From assembly GCA_041879425.1 (NCBI GenBank), contig CP090854.1, positions 2,976,001 through 3,040,000 on the forward strand: a stretch of 64,000 nt of DNA, read 5' to 3'. The DNA is from Vibrio pomeroyi (GTDB taxonomy: Bacteria; Pseudomonadota; Gammaproteobacteria; Enterobacterales; Vibrionaceae). The translations under genes and the position numbers were made by a program. The notes beneath the pieces are model-generated. The model ran no database searches and was not told the origin of the DNA. It saw only the letters and a program-made list of their open reading frames with translations. Shown here piece after piece: positions 1 through 10,108 of the stretch (the first letter of the stretch is position 1; each line of letters begins with the position of its first letter).

Positions 1-859
1 CGTTGATTACGAACTGAGCCGGGTTATCGTCCCAAAGTACGATATCGATACGCTCGCCGCCAAGCTCACCAGAAACAGCTTGTACACGTGCACCACGCAT
101 ACCAACACACGCACCAACAGGGTCAATACGCTTGTCGTTTGTTTTCACAGCGATTTTAGCACGAGAACCAGCGTCACGTGCAGCACCTTTAAGTTCAATT
201 AGCTCTTCGCCAATCTCAGGTACTTCAACGCGGAATAGTTCAGCAAGCATTTCAGGCTTAGAGCGAGTAATGAATAGCTGGAAACCACGAGCTTCAGGTT
301 TAACTGCGTATAGAAGACCACGAACACGGTCACCTGGACGGAAGTTCTCACGAGGAAGTTGGTCATCACGAAGGATTACCGCTTCAGCGTTGTTACCTAG
401 GTCTAGGATAATAGTGTCACGGTTAACTTTCTTAACAACACCCGTTACTAGCTCACCTTCGTTGTCGATGAACTGTTCAACGATTTGAGCACGTTCAGCT
501 TCACGTACTTTCTGTACGATAACTTGCTTAGCTGTTTGAGTCGTAATACGGTCAAATGTAACTGATTCGATGTCGTCTTCGATGAAACCGCCAAGTTCGA
601 TCTCTGGATCATCGTACTTTGCAGCTTCAAGAGAGATCTCTTTCGTTGGGAATTCAACTTCTTCAACAGCTTCCCAGCGACGGAAAGTTTCGAAATCACC
701 TGTTTTACGGTCGATTTCAACACGAACTTCAATTTCTAGTTCGCTTTTCTTTTTAGTTGCTGTTGCAAGCGCGATTTCAAGCGCTTCAAAAATACGCTCA
801 CGAGGAACTGCTTTCTCGTTAGAAACAGCTTCTACTACCGCCAAAATTTCTTTGTTCAT
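1..859 (-). CDS. nusA: Transcription termination/antitermination factor NusA (3' end outside window)
   Basis: NusA binds RNA polymerase and nascent RNA and controls pausing, Rho-dependent and intrinsic termination, and antitermination. Only the first 286 codons lie in the window; the gene runs off the left edge. The translation begins [20 protein letters not shown], the family N-terminal RNAP-binding domain, and continues into the S1 domain ([19 protein letters not shown], about residues 135-155) and the first KH domain ([20 protein letters not shown] near the cut). The ATG at 859 follows a GAGG ribosome-binding site about 8 nt upstream. It lies 35 nt after the rimP stop, giving the usual rimP-nusA(-infB) operon order. 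Assignment is very secure; the C-terminal AR region cannot be assessed. Confidence 0.97.
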   Translation of the reverse strand, partial: MNKEILAVVEAVSNEKAVPRERIFEALEIALATATKKKSELEIEVRVEIDRKTGDFETFRRWEAVEEVEFPTKEISLEAAKYDDPEIELGGFIEDDIESVTFDRITTQTAKQVIVQKVREAERAQIVEQFIDNEGELVTGVVKKVNRDTIILDLGNNAEAVILRDDQLPRENFRPGDRVRGLLYAVKPEARGFQLFITRSKPEMLAELFRVEVPEIGEELIELKGAARDAGSRAKIAVKTNDKRIDPVGACVGMRGARVQAVSGELGGERIDIVLWDDNPAQFVIN

Positions 860-894
860 TAATCTAGCCTCTTAAGCTCTTCTCTCTAGGAGAA

Positions 895-1350
895 CTAAAA
901 TTTAGGGATCAGGTTCGCTTTCGCAATATTGCTCAGGACGAATTCTTCTTCTTGTCCTTCAACCAATACTTTTACTGTCTCGCCTTCAATAGATTGGATA
1001 TCACCTTTCCATTTGCGACGGTTGCCGACAGCCATTTTCAAAACGATGCTTACCTCGTGACCAATAAATTGTTGGTAATGCTCTGCTTTGAACAGTGGTC
1101 TCTCTAAACCTGGTGAAGACACTTCAAGGTTATAAGCCACTGAAATTGGATCTTCAACGTCCATTACGGCACTTACTTGGTGACTAACTTCAGCGCAATC
1201 ATCTACATTGATACCGTTTGGTGAATCGATGTAAATACGTAGCGTTGAATGCTCACCAGCACGAATAAATTCTAATCCAACTAACTCATAACCTGATGCT
1301 GCTACTGGAGCGTCAAGCATTTCAGTAAGTTGTCTTTCTAAACCAGTCAT
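895..1350 (-). CDS. rimP: Ribosome maturation factor RimP
   Basis: RimP (formerly YhbC, 151 residues, the usual length) assists late assembly of the 30S subunit in the cytoplasm. The N-terminal alpha/beta domain carries the conserved stretch [20 protein letters not shown] and the signature [14 protein letters not shown] (about residues 75-90), followed by the C-terminal SH3-like domain. The ATG at 1350 has GGAG 7 nt upstream. It is the first protein gene of the metY-rimP-nusA operon: an initiator tRNA lies upstream and nusA 35 nt downstream. Two stem-loop terminators separate it from the tRNA, so transcription into rimP probably depends on readthrough or antitermination as in E. coli. Confidence 0.97.
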   Translation of the reverse strand: MTGLERQLTEMLDAPVAASGYELVGLEFIRAGEHSTLRIYIDSPNGINVDDCAEVSHQVSAVMDVEDPISVAYNLEVSSPGLERPLFKAEHYQQFIGHEVSIVLKMAVGNRRKWKGDIQSIEGETVKVLVEGQEEEFVLSNIAKANLIPKF

Positions 1351-1367
1351 TTAACCACTCCAGAAAC

Positions 1368-1387
1368 AAAAAAAGGGCTCAAAGCCC
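1368..1387 (-). terminator. Stem-loop with U-tract just upstream of rimP
   Basis: Read on the minus strand, a 5-bp GGGCT/AGCCC stem (1375-1387, three-base loop) is followed by seven U residues (1368-1374). It lies about 20 nt before the rimP start, so it could attenuate rimP-nusA transcription. The stem is short. Confidence 0.55.
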
Positions 1388-1442
1388 AATTTAAATTCCA
1401 AGCAAACATTATCTAAATACATTTACAAATGCTTAGATAACA

Positions 1443-1470
1443 AAAAACCCCGTATAAGCCGGGGTTTTTG
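1443..1470 (-). terminator. Intrinsic terminator after tRNA-fMet
   Basis: AAAAACCCCG and CGGGGTTTTT form a perfect stem around a seven-base loop, with a U-run in the minus direction. It sits between the initiator tRNA gene and rimP and would release most tRNA transcripts; rimP-nusA would then need readthrough. Confidence 0.8.
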
Positions 1471-1584
1471 TTGCTGGACCCTTATATGCTAAGTGCCATC
1501 ACATTCGATATCGCACTTAACTCACAGTGAGGTTCACACTGTGCAAACTTGCTACCAATACAAGCTATATAATAGCATTGAAAT

Positions 1585-1661
<77 letters not shown>

Positions 1662-1714
1662 TCCGACTTGCGAGCATTATACGCCCAACAAGATGTTTTA
1701 CAAGTTTGTAAACA

Positions 1715-1799
1715 TGGTGCCGAGAGAGGGACTCGAACCCTCACACCCTAAGGCACTAGCACCTCATGCTAGCGTGTCTACCAATTTCACCATCTCGGC
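1715..1799 (-). tRNA. leuU: tRNA-Leu (GAG)
   Basis: An 85-nt class II tRNA with a long variable arm and encoded CCA (complement of 1715-1717). The acceptor stem GCCGAGA/TCTCGGC is perfect. The anticodon loop ATGAGGT gives anticodon GAG, decoding CUC/CUU leucine codons. It lies between secG and the initiator tRNA, the same place as leuU in E. coli. Confidence 0.96.
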
Positions 1800-1815
1800 A
1801 TCAAATCTTTACAGA

Positions 1816-2148
1816 TTATTGTGGAATTTCATCGCCTTGCGATGGAACTTCACTCACTGCATCATCAGCTTGCTGAATTACCTGACCTTGGGTCGGATCA
1901 ATCCACTGTGACTCAGTCTTATGTGTAGACATATTACCAAGCACTAAGCTAAGGATAAAAAATGTAGTTGCAAAAATTGCAGTCATTCGGGTAAGGAAAT
2001 TTCCTGAGCCACCAGCACCAAACACAGTGTTTGAAGCGCCAGCACCGAAAGAGGCTCCCATATCTGCGCCTTTACCTTGTTGAATCAACACTAGGCCAAT
2101 TACACCAAGCGCTGCCAACAGGTAAATCACAAGTAGAACTGTAAACAT
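1816..2148 (-). CDS. secG: Protein-export membrane protein SecG
   Basis: SecG is the small non-essential subunit of the SecYEG translocon in the inner membrane and stimulates SecA-driven export. The 110-residue protein has two membrane segments (about residues 2-22, [19 protein letters not shown]; and 50-72, [17 protein letters not shown]) separated by the conserved cytoplasmic loop [20 protein letters not shown]. The ATG at 2148 is chosen because AGGTGG lies 4-5 nt before it and [10 protein letters not shown] is the family N-terminus; a longer frame upstream has no support. The C-terminus is polar and acidic. tRNA-Leu follows 16 nt downstream, so the two are probably co-transcribed. Confidence 0.95.
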   Translation of the reverse strand: MFTVLLVIYLLAALGVIGLVLIQQGKGADMGASFGAGASNTVFGAGGSGNFLTRMTAIFATTFFILSLVLGNMSTHKTESQWIDPTQGQVIQQADDAVSEVPSQGDEIPQ

Positions 2149-2312
2149 TTTTCCACCTATGTTCCTAATTGTTGAGCCAGCGCCGTTCAAAAAACTATTT
2201 TTAAGAACAAGGCTAGCGACCTCCTAACTGAAGGCCGAGCAATACTAGCGAATGCGACGATGGCTGACAAGGAGAATTTGCTAAAAAATAAGCCTTTACC
2301 AAGTGAATGGTC

Positions 2313-2360
2313 AAAAAAAGGTCAAAAGCGACACAAAACTCATTTACGTCTCTTTTGACC
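2313..2360 (-). terminator. Probable intrinsic terminator after glmM
   Basis: On the minus strand GGTCAAAAG (complement of 2352-2360) pairs with CTTTTGACC (complement of 2320-2328), with an inner GAC/GTC extension after one mismatch, followed by seven U residues. The loop is long. It would separate glmM from secG. Confidence 0.6.
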
Positions 2361-2442
2361 GTTATATCTCTTGACCGTTATATAAGTCAATCACTTCAAA
2401 TCACAGGCGCTATTCACTACGCCTATTCAATAAAAGGTTAAA

Positions 2443-3783
2443 TTAGCAGTTTGCTTTTACTGCATCAGCAATCTTAAGTGCAGATGCTTGAACGAGATCG
2501 GCATCTTCACCTTCAACCATCACACGTAGCAATGGCTCAGTACCAGATTTACGTAATAGTACACGACCTTTTTCACCAAGCTCAGCTTCTACTTCAACAA
2601 CCGCAGCTTTCACCGCTTCTGCTTCTAGTGGGTTTGAATCACCGCTAAAACGAACATTTTCTAGAACTTGAGGGTATAGCGTCATGCCTTGCGAAAGCTC
2701 GTTCAGTGTCATTTCACTGTCTACAACCGAAGCCAAAACTTGCAGCGCAGCAACGATAGCATCACCTGTTGTCACTTTATCTAACAAGATAACGTGACCC
2801 GAGTTTTCAGCACCTATCTTCCAACCTTTAGCTAGAAGTTGCTCCATCACGTAACGGTCACCAACAGCGGCACGCACAAATGGAATGCCTAACTGCTTAA
2901 GGCCGTTTTCCATGCCCAGGTTGGTCATTAGTGTACCAACAACACCACCTTTCAGCTCACCACGACGCAGTGCATCACGTGCAATGATGTAAGCGATTTG
3001 GTCACCATCAACTTTGTTGCCTAGCTCATCAACCATGATGATACGGTCGCCGTCACCATCAAAGCCAAGTCCTAGTGCTGCTTTCTCCTCAACCACTTTT
3101 GCTTGCAGAGCGCGCACATCGGTTGCGCCAACTTCATGGTTGATGTTGGTGCCGTTTGGCTCAACGCCCATAGCAATCACTTCAGCGCCCAACTCTTTAA
3201 ATACCGCAGGAGCGATATGATAAGTTGCACCGTGCGCACAATCGACAACAATCTTCATACCAGCAAGCGTCATCTGATTTGGGAATGTGCTCTTACAAAA
3301 TTCAATGTAACGACCAGCCGCATCGTTTAAACGTACTGCTTTACCTAGCTCAGAAGAATCAACGCACTCAATGTCTTTATCAAGTTCAGCTTCAATCGCC
3401 AACTCGATGTCGTCTGGAAGTTTTGTACCTTCAGAAGAGAAAAACTTGATGCCGTTATCGTAATAAGGGTTATGCGATGCAGAGATAACAATCCCCGCTT
3501 CTGCGCGGAATGTCTGTGTCAGGTATGCAACTGCAGGTGTTGGCATTGGGCCAGTAAATGTAGCTTGAAGGCCAGCAGCAGCAAGGCCTGCTTCTAAAGC
3601 AGATTCAAGCATGTAGCCAGAGATACGAGTATCTTTACCAATGATCACTTTCTTTGTGCCCTGTTTTGCAAGAACACGACCTGCAGCCCAGCCAAGCTTC
3701 AGAACAAAATCAGGTGTAATCGGGTACTGGCCTACTTTGCCACGCACACCATCTGTGCCGAAGTAACGTCTTTTATCAGACAT
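2443..3783 (-). CDS. glmM: Phosphoglucosamine mutase GlmM
   Basis: GlmM interconverts glucosamine-6-phosphate and glucosamine-1-phosphate, the step leading to UDP-GlcNAc for peptidoglycan and LPS. The 446-residue protein is of typical length. It has the N-terminal signature YFGTDGVRG (7-15), the phosphoserine loop [12 protein letters not shown] with catalytic Ser103, the metal-binding loop DGDGDR (about 243-248), and the C-terminal phosphate-binding loop [12 protein letters not shown]. The ATG at 3783 has AAGGA 8 nt upstream. It lies 20 nt after the folP stop, giving the conserved ftsH-folP-glmM cluster. A second, unrelated hexosamine phosphate mutase is encoded at 42.2-43.7 kb in the chitobiose operon. 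Confidence 0.97.
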   Translation of the reverse strand: MSDKRRYFGTDGVRGKVGQYPITPDFVLKLGWAAGRVLAKQGTKKVIIGKDTRISGYMLESALEAGLAAAGLQATFTGPMPTPAVAYLTQTFRAEAGIVISASHNPYYDNGIKFFSSEGTKLPDDIELAIEAELDKDIECVDSSELGKAVRLNDAAGRYIEFCKSTFPNQMTLAGMKIVVDCAHGATYHIAPAVFKELGAEVIAMGVEPNGTNINHEVGATDVRALQAKVVEEKAALGLGFDGDGDRIIMVDELGNKVDGDQIAYIIARDALRRGELKGGVVGTLMTNLGMENGLKQLGIPFVRAAVGDRYVMEQLLAKGWKIGAENSGHVILLDKVTTGDAIVAALQVLASVVDSEMTLNELSQGMTLYPQVLENVRFSGDSNPLEAEAVKAAVVEVEAELGEKGRVLLRKSGTEPLLRVMVEGEDADLVQASALKIADAVKANC

Positions 3784-3803
3784 GTTGATTTCCTTAATTA
3801 TGA

Positions 3804-4634
3804 TTAGTGATTGTTATTCATCACTTCGATTATCTTCATCGCTTCTAATGTATCTTCGACATCGTGAACGCGAATAATTTGTGCACCTTTCATCGCAGCA
3901 ATGGTCGCGCAAGTCACACTTGCCACCATGCAATCTGCAGGCGCCTTGTCTAGTAGCTTAAAGATCATCGATTTTCTCGACATTCCCGCCAAGACAGGCA
4001 AGCCCAACGTATGAAACTTCTCAAGGTGCGCTAATAGGTGGTAATTGTGCTCGATAGTTTTACCAAAACCAAAACCTGGGTCTAGAATCAGCTGTTCTTT
4101 TGAGATACCCACAGCCTCACAAGCTTCAACCCTTTCTTGTAAGAAAGCTTCCACATCTGTTAGAACATCGTCGTAACTCGGATTTGCTTGCATGGTTCTT
4201 GGTTGGCCTTTCATATGCATCAGGCAAACCGGAACCTTCGCATCAGCGGCAGCTTCTAAAGCTCCGGGCTCTTGTAACGCGCGCACATCATTGATCAAAT
4301 CTGCACCCGCTTCAACAGCTTGACGCATCACTTCCGCTTTACTGGTATCAATAGAGATCCAAACATCAAACTTAGCGCGAATCGCTTTAATCGCAGGGAT
4401 AACTCGAGCTAACTCTTCCTTTAGGGAAACGTCAGGAGCACCGGGACGAGTCGATTCACCGCCAATATCAATAATGCTCACGCCAGCTTGAATCATACGC
4501 TCTGCTTGCAGTAATGCATTATCTAGTGAATCAAATTTTCCGCCATCAGAGAAAGAATCAGGCGTGACATTAAGGATACCCATCACATGTGGGCGATCTA
4601 GAACGAGTGTTTTATTGTGTGCTTTTAATATCAT
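3804..4634 (-). CDS. folP: Dihydropteroate synthase FolP
   Basis: FolP condenses p-aminobenzoate with 6-hydroxymethyl-dihydropterin diphosphate to make dihydropteroate in folate synthesis; it is the sulfonamide target. The 276 residues form a TIM barrel with the expected motifs: [14 protein letters not shown] (19-32), [10 protein letters not shown] (about 56-65), DLINDVRAL, and [12 protein letters not shown] (about 182-193). The gene sits between ftsH and glmM, as in most gammaproteobacteria. A terminator-like hairpin lies between the ftsH stop and the folP start, so folP-glmM expression may depend on readthrough or an internal promoter. No good ribosome-binding site is visible before the ATG at 4634. 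Confidence 0.97.
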   Translation of the reverse strand: MILKAHNKTLVLDRPHVMGILNVTPDSFSDGGKFDSLDNALLQAERMIQAGVSIIDIGGESTRPGAPDVSLKEELARVIPAIKAIRAKFDVWISIDTSKAEVMRQAVEAGADLINDVRALQEPGALEAAADAKVPVCLMHMKGQPRTMQANPSYDDVLTDVEAFLQERVEACEAVGISKEQLILDPGFGFGKTIEHNYHLLAHLEKFHTLGLPVLAGMSRKSMIFKLLDKAPADCMVASVTCATIAAMKGAQIIRVHDVEDTLEAMKIIEVMNNNH

Positions 4635-4680
4635 GAAAGGCGGGTCTTAAAAGGTAAAAACATCTTGAGCTATAAACAGA

Positions 4681-4706
4681 AAAACCCTGAGCGTACTCAG
4701 GGTTTT
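4681..4706 (-). terminator. Stem-loop between ftsH and folP
   Basis: AAAACCCTGAG and CTCAGGGTTTT form a perfect 11-bp stem with a four-base loop and a U-run in the direction of ftsH transcription. It is probably a partial terminator, because folP-glmM continue on the same strand. Confidence 0.8.
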
Positions 4707-4723
4707 AATTTATAACTTAGCGA

Positions 4724-6700
4724 TTAAGAATCTTTGTTTTGAGCATCATCTGTTTCAGATTTAACTTCTTCAACTTTCGACTCTTCAGCTTTTGGTTCGG
4801 CTGCAGCTTCTTCTGATTTAGCTTCAGGTTTAGCTTCTTCCTTTGCAGGTTCTGCTTTCGCCTGATCACCCCAACCAGCTGGCTCACGAATGTCGTCTTT
4901 ACGTTCCATCAAGTCATCAATTTGACCTGCATCGATCGTTTCAAACTTCATTAGCGCATCTTTCATCGAGTGCATGATATCCATGTTCTCTTCAAGAATT
5001 TGCTTCGCACGAGCATAGTTGCGGTCGATTAGAATACGAATTTCTTCATCGATCAGCTTAGTTGTATCGTCAGAAACGTGCTTCGCTTGGCTCATGCCGC
5101 GACCTAGGAAAACTTCACCTTCTTCTTCAGCATAAAGAAGAGGACCCAGTTTTTCAGAGAAGCCCCACTGCGTTACCATCTTGCGAGCAATATCAGTTGC
5201 ACGTTCGATATCGTTAGACGCACCAGTCGACACTTTGTCTTTACCGTAGATAAGCTCTTCAGCAAGACGACCACCGTACAAGCTAGAAATCATTGATTCT
5301 AGATGTTGACGAGACATGCTTACGCGATCTTGCTCAGGTAGATACATAGTCACACCAAGTGCACGACCACGTGGAATGATTGACACCTTGTACACTGGAT
5401 CGTGTTCAGGTACCAAGCGACCAACAATCGCGTGACCTGCTTCATGGTAAGCCGTTGACTCTTTCACTTCTTCAGACATAACCATTGAACGGCGCTCTGC
5501 ACCCATCATAATCTTATCTTTTGCAAGTTCAAACTCAACCATAGAGACATTGCGCTTGTTACCACGAGCAGCAAATAGAGCCGCTTCGTTCACAAGGTTC
5601 GCAAGGTCTGCACCAGAGAAACCTGGAGTACCACGAGCAATCAGAGATGGTTCAACATCGCCCGATAGTGGAACTTTACGCATGTGTACTTTAAGAATCT
5701 GTTCACGACCACGTACATCAGGTAAACCAACCACAACTTGACGGTCGAAACGACCTGGACGAAGTAGTGCTGGGTCTAGTACGTCTGGACGGTTCGTCGC
5801 AGCGATAACAATGATACCTTCATTACCTTCGAAACCATCCATCTCAACCAGCATTTGGTTTAGTGTTTGTTCACGCTCATCGTGACCACCACCAACACCA
5901 GCGCCACGTTGACGACCTACCGCATCGATTTCATCGATAAAGATGATACAAGGAGCCGCTTTCTTCGCTTGTTCGAACATATCACGTACACGAGATGCAC
6001 CAACACCAACAAACATTTCAACGAAGTCAGAACCTGAGATAGTAAAGAACGGTACTTTCGCTTCACCAGCAATCGCTTTTGCAAGCAATGTCTTACCAGT
6101 ACCAGGAGGACCAACCAACAGGATACCTGTCGGGATCTTACCACCCAGTTTTTGGAAACGACTTGGGTCACGAAGGTAATCAACAAGCTCTTTCACGTCT
6201 TCTTTTGCTTCGTCACAACCAGCAACATCCGCAAACAACGTTTTGATTTGTTCTTCGCTCATCATTCGAGCTTTACTCTTACCGAAAGACATCGCGCCTT
6301 TACCGCCGCCGCCGCCTTGCATTTGACGCATGAAGAAAATCCACACACCAATCAGTAAGATCATTGGGAACCAAGAGATGAAGATAGTGCCAAGCAGGCT
6401 CTGCTCTTCAGGTGGTGTACCCTGAACTTTTACGTTTTGATTAATTAAGTCATCAAGTAGCTTTTGATCATAAACAGGCATGTAAGTTACATACTTAGAA
6501 CCACCGCCACGACGTGTGAAAGTGATTTCGCTGTTATTGAACTGTGCGTCTTGAATCTGGCCTTGGCCAACTTCCTGTACAAACGTGGTGTAATCTACTG
6601 CTCTGCCGTTACTTTCCCCAGGGCCGAAGCTCTGGAATACCGACATCAACACTACCGCGATAACAAGCCACAGAATTAAATTTTTTGCCATGTCACTCAA
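4724..6700 (-). CDS. ftsH: ATP-dependent zinc metalloprotease FtsH
   Basis: FtsH is the membrane-anchored AAA+ protease that degrades misassembled membrane proteins and regulators such as LpxC and sigma-32. Two N-terminal membrane segments (about 8-26 and 105-124) flank a periplasmic domain. The AAA module has Walker A GPPGTGKT (197-204), Walker B IIFIDEID (252-259) and the second region of homology (about 303-318). The zinc site is HEAGH (419-423). The C-terminal tail after about residue 610 is Glu/Lys/Ala-rich and low-complexity. The start given is a TTG with GAGAGG 8 nt upstream (MSDMAKNL); an ATG three codons later (6691) is the start used for many homologues. rlmE lies 98 bp upstream, as in the rlmE-ftsH operon. 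Confidence 0.97.
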   Translation of the reverse strand: MSDMAKNLILWLVIAVVLMSVFQSFGPGESNGRAVDYTTFVQEVGQGQIQDAQFNNSEITFTRRGGGSKYVTYMPVYDQKLLDDLINQNVKVQGTPPEEQSLLGTIFISWFPMILLIGVWIFFMRQMQGGGGGKGAMSFGKSKARMMSEEQIKTLFADVAGCDEAKEDVKELVDYLRDPSRFQKLGGKIPTGILLVGPPGTGKTLLAKAIAGEAKVPFFTISGSDFVEMFVGVGASRVRDMFEQAKKAAPCIIFIDEIDAVGRQRGAGVGGGHDEREQTLNQMLVEMDGFEGNEGIIVIAATNRPDVLDPALLRPGRFDRQVVVGLPDVRGREQILKVHMRKVPLSGDVEPSLIARGTPGFSGADLANLVNEAALFAARGNKRNVSMVEFELAKDKIMMGAERRSMVMSEEVKESTAYHEAGHAIVGRLVPEHDPVYKVSIIPRGRALGVTMYLPEQDRVSMSRQHLESMISSLYGGRLAEELIYGKDKVSTGASNDIERATDIARKMVTQWGFSEKLGPLLYAEEEGEVFLGRGMSQAKHVSDDTTKLIDEEIRILIDRNYARAKQILEENMDIMHSMKDALMKFETIDAGQIDDLMERKDDIREPAGWGDQAKAEPAKEEAKPEAKSEEAAAEPKAEESKVEEVKSETDDAQNKDS

Positions 6701-6798
6701 GGTGTAAGCCTCTCGATAACTAATTGTAATTAAAGGTAGGGTACTACAGTTTGTAACCTGTAGCCATGTTGTTAACTCTCACTCTTGGAAGAGAATCG

Positions 6799-7428
6799 TT
6801 AACCTTTGTAACCAGTGGCTACGATGAACACTTCACGAGATCGAGCACGAGAAGAGTCGGGTTTTCTAACTTTGACTGTTTTAAACATCTCACGGACGTC
6901 TTTAACATATTGGTCAAAGCCTTCGCCTTGGAATACTTTTACAACAAAACTACCATTGGTAGCTAGAACTTGTCGACACATATCCAAAGCTAATTCAACT
7001 AAATACATAGCTCTTGGCTGATCCACAGAATTGTTGCCTGCTATATTAGGCGCCATATCTGACATCACCACATCAACCATGTTTGGTTGTATACGTTCCA
7101 ATAGAGCTTCTAGCACAGCGTCTTCACGAAAATCGCCTTGTAAGAAGCTAACGCCAGCAATCGGATCCATTGGTAACAAGTCACACGCAATGATTTGTCC
7201 GTTGTCTCCAACAATCTTAGCAGCATATTGAGACCAACCGCCAGGCGCTGCACCTAAATCCACAATGGTCATCCCAGGAGACAGCAATTTATCTTTCGTT
7301 TGAATCTCTTCCATTTTGAAATAAGCACGTGAACGATAGCCTTTCTTTCTTGCTTCGTTTGCATACTTGTCGTCGAAGTGTTCCTTCAACCAACGGCCTG
7401 AACTGGCCGAGTGTTTCTGTTTGCTCAT
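6799..7428 (-). CDS. rlmE: 23S rRNA (uridine-2'-O)-methyltransferase RlmE
   Basis: RlmE (RrmJ/FtsJ) methylates the 2'-O of U2552 in 23S rRNA of the 50S subunit using S-adenosylmethionine. The 209-residue protein has the length of the E. coli enzyme. Visible features are the RNA-binding N-terminus ([14 protein letters not shown]), the SAM-binding motif [15 protein letters not shown], the motif [15 protein letters not shown], and [12 protein letters not shown], which supplies the K-D-K-E catalytic set of the family. AGGT lies 5 nt before the ATG. It precedes ftsH on the same strand and is divergent from yhbY with a 114-bp gap, the E. coli arrangement. Confidence 0.96.
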   Translation of the reverse strand: MSKQKHSASSGRWLKEHFDDKYANEARKKGYRSRAYFKMEEIQTKDKLLSPGMTIVDLGAAPGGWSQYAAKIVGDNGQIIACDLLPMDPIAGVSFLQGDFREDAVLEALLERIQPNMVDVVMSDMAPNIAGNNSVDQPRAMYLVELALDMCRQVLATNGSFVVKVFQGEGFDQYVKDVREMFKTVKVRKPDSSRARSREVFIVATGYKG

Positions 7429-7542
7429 TGGATACCTAAATTGGAGGAAAGTACTAATTGCTGAATAAATTATAGTCTTCAGCTTTAGATGGCGTTAAAA
7501 TAGGTTTTTTCAACCCTAATAGTAAAGAAAATTGGCCGCGTA

Positions 7543-7839
7543 ATGAACCTAAGTACCAAACAAAAGCAGCATCTAAAGGGCCTAGCTCACAGTTTAAAAC
7601 CTGTAGTGCTAATGGGCGCAAATGGACTTACTGAAGCTGTTCTAGCGGAAATCGAATTAGCTCTAGACCACCACGAACTGATCAAGATTAAAGTTGCATC
7701 AGAAGACCGTGAGACTAAGCAACTGATTATCGATGCAATTGTACGTGAAACTAAAGCTGAGAAAGTACAGACTATCGGTAAAGTTCTAGTACTGTTCCGT
7801 CAGTCAGAAGCACGTAAAATCGAGATTCCACGTAAATAA
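7543..7839 (+). CDS. yhbY: Ribosome assembly RNA-binding protein YhbY (CRM domain)
   Basis: YhbY binds pre-50S particles and assists large-subunit assembly. The 98 residues make up a single CRM domain, with the family pattern LKGLAHSLKPVVLMGANGLTE (including the GxxG-type loop MGANG), ELIKIKVASEDRETK and an IGKVLVLFR strand. The gene lies divergently from rlmE and convergently with greA, with which it shares a bidirectional terminator. The ribosome-binding site is weak. Confidence 0.94.
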   Translation: MNLSTKQKQHLKGLAHSLKPVVLMGANGLTEAVLAEIELALDHHELIKIKVASEDRETKQLIIDAIVRETKAEKVQTIGKVLVLFRQSEARKIEIPRK

Positions 7840-7909
7840 GAGCTTAATATAAGCTAACTTCACCAAGAGAAAGCCACTGCGCTTATCTTTTAGTGTAGCG
7901 TGAGAAACG

Positions 7910-7936
7910 AAAAAGGTCGCATTAAGCGACCTTTTT
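7910..7936. terminator. Bidirectional terminator between yhbY and greA
   Basis: AAAAAGGTCGC (7910-7920), loop ATTAA and GCGACCTTTTT (7926-7936) form a perfect 11-bp inverted repeat with A- and T-tracts on the two sides. It serves the convergent genes yhbY and greA. Confidence 0.88.
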
Positions 7937-7962
7937 ACTTATCAGAAACAAAGAAAATTCAA

Positions 7963-8436
7963 TTAGATATATTCTACTTTGTCGATCTCGAAGTCTTTGT
8001 CACCACCTGGGGTAGAGATCATCACTTCGTCGCCTTCCATTTTACCGATAAGACCGCGAGCGATTGGCGATTTCACAGAAATACGGCCAGTCTTGATGTC
8101 AGCTTCATCTTCAGAAACGATTTGGTAGCGGAATTCTTCATCCGTATCCACATCAATCAAAGTCACTGTCGTACCAAAGATAATCTTACCAGTGTTATCC
8201 ATCTGAGTTACGTCGATGATCTGAGCAAGTGATAGCTTGTATTCGATATCTCGAATTTGAGCTTCACAGATACCCTGCTCTTCACGAGCCGCGTGGTATT
8301 CTGCGTTCTCTTTCAAGTCGCCCAGTTCACGTGCTTCACCAATCGCTGCTGAAATAATAGGGCGCAGCTTAAGTAGGCGATCTAATTCATCACGTAGCTG
8401 CTGAGCGCCACGTACTGTCATTGGAACCTTTTCCAT
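7963..8436 (-). CDS. greA: Transcription elongation factor GreA
   Basis: GreA enters the secondary channel of RNA polymerase and stimulates cleavage of backtracked RNA. The 157-residue protein has the N-terminal coiled coil with the acidic tip pattern [16 protein letters not shown] (about 39-54), whose Asp and Glu coordinate the catalytic Mg2+, and the C-terminal FKBP-like domain ending [23 protein letters not shown] lies 6 nt before the ATG at 8436. It is convergent with yhbY and divergent from ompU across a 513-bp AT-rich region. Confidence 0.97.
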   Translation of the reverse strand: MEKVPMTVRGAQQLRDELDRLLKLRPIISAAIGEARELGDLKENAEYHAAREEQGICEAQIRDIEYKLSLAQIIDVTQMDNTGKIIFGTTVTLIDVDTDEEFRYQIVSEDEADIKTGRISVKSPIARGLIGKMEGDEVMISTPGGDKDFEIDKVEYI

Positions 8437-8949
8437 TTTTTACCTCTATGCCAAAACTTTCTTTGGCGAACATAAATACACCCAACGTATTTATTGGGTA
8501 GTAGAAACAAAACGATTTGGCTTAGTGTAAACAAACTTTATGGCTAAATCACCTTTATTCCACTTTGCGTTATAAAAGCTGTATCTAGGTCTAAATTACA
8601 GACATCACAAAAATGAATAATTACAACTCAATCAATAAGACGACAAATAAATACATAAAAAAACAAAAAATAAACAAAATAAACGCAGATCACACTTTTA
8701 TAAAATACATTTAAAAACAAACACTTAAATAACAAAGAATGTAATAAAACAGTGTTCATTTTTTAGTTTTATATCATTTTACTAACTGACTATGGAACTT
8801 TAGAGGTAAAAAGTAACCCATGGATTGCACTGGCATTTTTCAGACTTCTGTTCTAATCATGGTTATGAAGTCTGATTAATACAGGCAATACACAAAAGGG
8901 TTCAAATCCTTGATAAAACTTCTATGGACAGTAATTAGGAAATAATAAC
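8437..8949. promoter_or_regulatory. AT-rich greA/ompU divergent regulatory region
   Basis: A 513-bp gap with no convincing open frame. It is very AT-rich between about 8630 and 8770, typical of H-NS/ToxR-controlled DNA. One candidate ToxR-type pair of half-sites (pattern TNAAA-N5-TNAAA) reads TAAAATACATTTAAA at 8701-8715; in such AT-rich DNA it may be chance. Close to ompU, CAGACTTC (8841-8848) and GAAGTCTG (8867-8874) form a perfect 8-bp inverted repeat that would fold in the 5' untranslated region. I could not place a clear -35/-10 pair. Confidence 0.5.
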
Positions 8950-9996
8950 ATGAACAAGACTATGATCGCGCTTGCTGTATCTGCTGCAGCTCTTGCTACT
9001 AACGCAGTGGCAGCGGACGGTAAACAAGCTGGTGGTATCGACGGTACTTCTGTATACAGCTCAAACGGCACTTCTCTAGAGATCGGTGGTCGTGCTGAAG
9101 CTCGTCTATCTCTAAAAGACGGTAAAGCACAAGACAACTCTCGTGTACGTCTTAACTTCCTAGGTAAAGTTGAAATCCAAGACGGCCTATACGGCGTTGG
9201 TTTCTACGAAGGTGAATACACTACAGCTGACAACACTGTTGTTGTTGACGGCGAAGCTACTTCTGGTAGCGATATTGATCACCGTTACACTTACGCTGGT
9301 ATCGGCGGTGCATTCGGTGAAGTTACTTACGGTAAAAACGACGGCGCACTAGGCGTAATCACAGACTTCACGGATATCATGTCTTACCACGGTAACTCAG
9401 CAGCATACAAAATTGCTGCAGCAGACCGTACTGACAACATGCTTTCTTACAAAGGCGAATTCCAAGACCTAGCAGTAAAAGCAAGCTACCGCTTCGCAGA
9501 CCGTACAGATTCAGTTGACGGCGGTTACTCAGACAACAGCGAAGATGGCTACTCTCTATCTGGTATCTACTCAATCGGTGATACTGGCTTTAAACTAGGT
9601 GCTGGCTACGCTGATCAAGACGTAGAAAACGAGTACATGCTTGCTGCATCTTACCGCACTGAAACGCTATACTTTGCTGGTACGTTCACAGACGGTGAGC
9701 TTGCGAAGAGAAACGGTGATTACACTGGTTACGAATTCGCGACAGCTTACACACTAGACAAGACTGCATTCACACTAACGTACAACAACGCAGAAACTGA
9801 CGGTGAAACTTCAGCTGACAACGTTGCAATCGATGCGACTTACTACTTCAAGCCGAACTTCCGTACGTACATCTCGTACAACTTCAACCTAATCAGTGAA
9901 AATGACACAATTGGTACTGTAGGTTTGGGTAACGGTACTGCATCTAAAGCAGACGCTGAAGACGAGCTAGCTCTAGGTCTACGTTACGACTTCTAA
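8950..9996 (+). CDS. ompU: Major outer-membrane porin OmpU
   Basis: A trimeric general porin of the outer membrane that passes small hydrophilic solutes. The precursor is 348 residues. A classical signal peptide (MNKTMIALAVSAAALATNAVA) is followed by mature ADGKQAGG. The rest is a series of alternating amphipathic beta strands and acidic loops ending in the C-terminal phenylalanine (LGLRYDF) needed for BAM recognition. Position between greA and dacB matches ompU of V. cholerae. Codon use is strongly biased (CTA/CTT Leu, GGT Gly, CGT Arg), as expected for a very abundant protein. It probably depends on ToxR, as in other vibrios (inferred). A strong terminator follows. Confidence 0.93.
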   Translation: MNKTMIALAVSAAALATNAVAADGKQAGGIDGTSVYSSNGTSLEIGGRAEARLSLKDGKAQDNSRVRLNFLGKVEIQDGLYGVGFYEGEYTTADNTVVVDGEATSGSDIDHRYTYAGIGGAFGEVTYGKNDGALGVITDFTDIMSYHGNSAAYKIAAADRTDNMLSYKGEFQDLAVKASYRFADRTDSVDGGYSDNSEDGYSLSGIYSIGDTGFKLGAGYADQDVENEYMLAASYRTETLYFAGTFTDGELAKRNGDYTGYEFATAYTLDKTAFTLTYNNAETDGETSADNVAIDATYYFKPNFRTYISYNFNLISENDTIGTVGLGNGTASKADAEDELALGLRYDF

Positions 9997-10039
9997 TTCT
10001 GGTTACCTAATTGATTAATTAGTTAATTGAGAATCAAAA

Positions 10040-10065
10040 CGCCCGCTATCTAGCGGGCGTTTTTT
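10040..10065 (+). terminator. ompU terminator
   Basis: CGCCCGC, loop TATCTA, GCGGGCG and six T residues: a strong GC-rich intrinsic terminator 44 nt after the ompU stop. Confidence 0.92.
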
Positions 10066-10108
10066 ATATCTGTATACTGAAAAAATCAGCCATCCAAGAA
10101 AACCTTCT

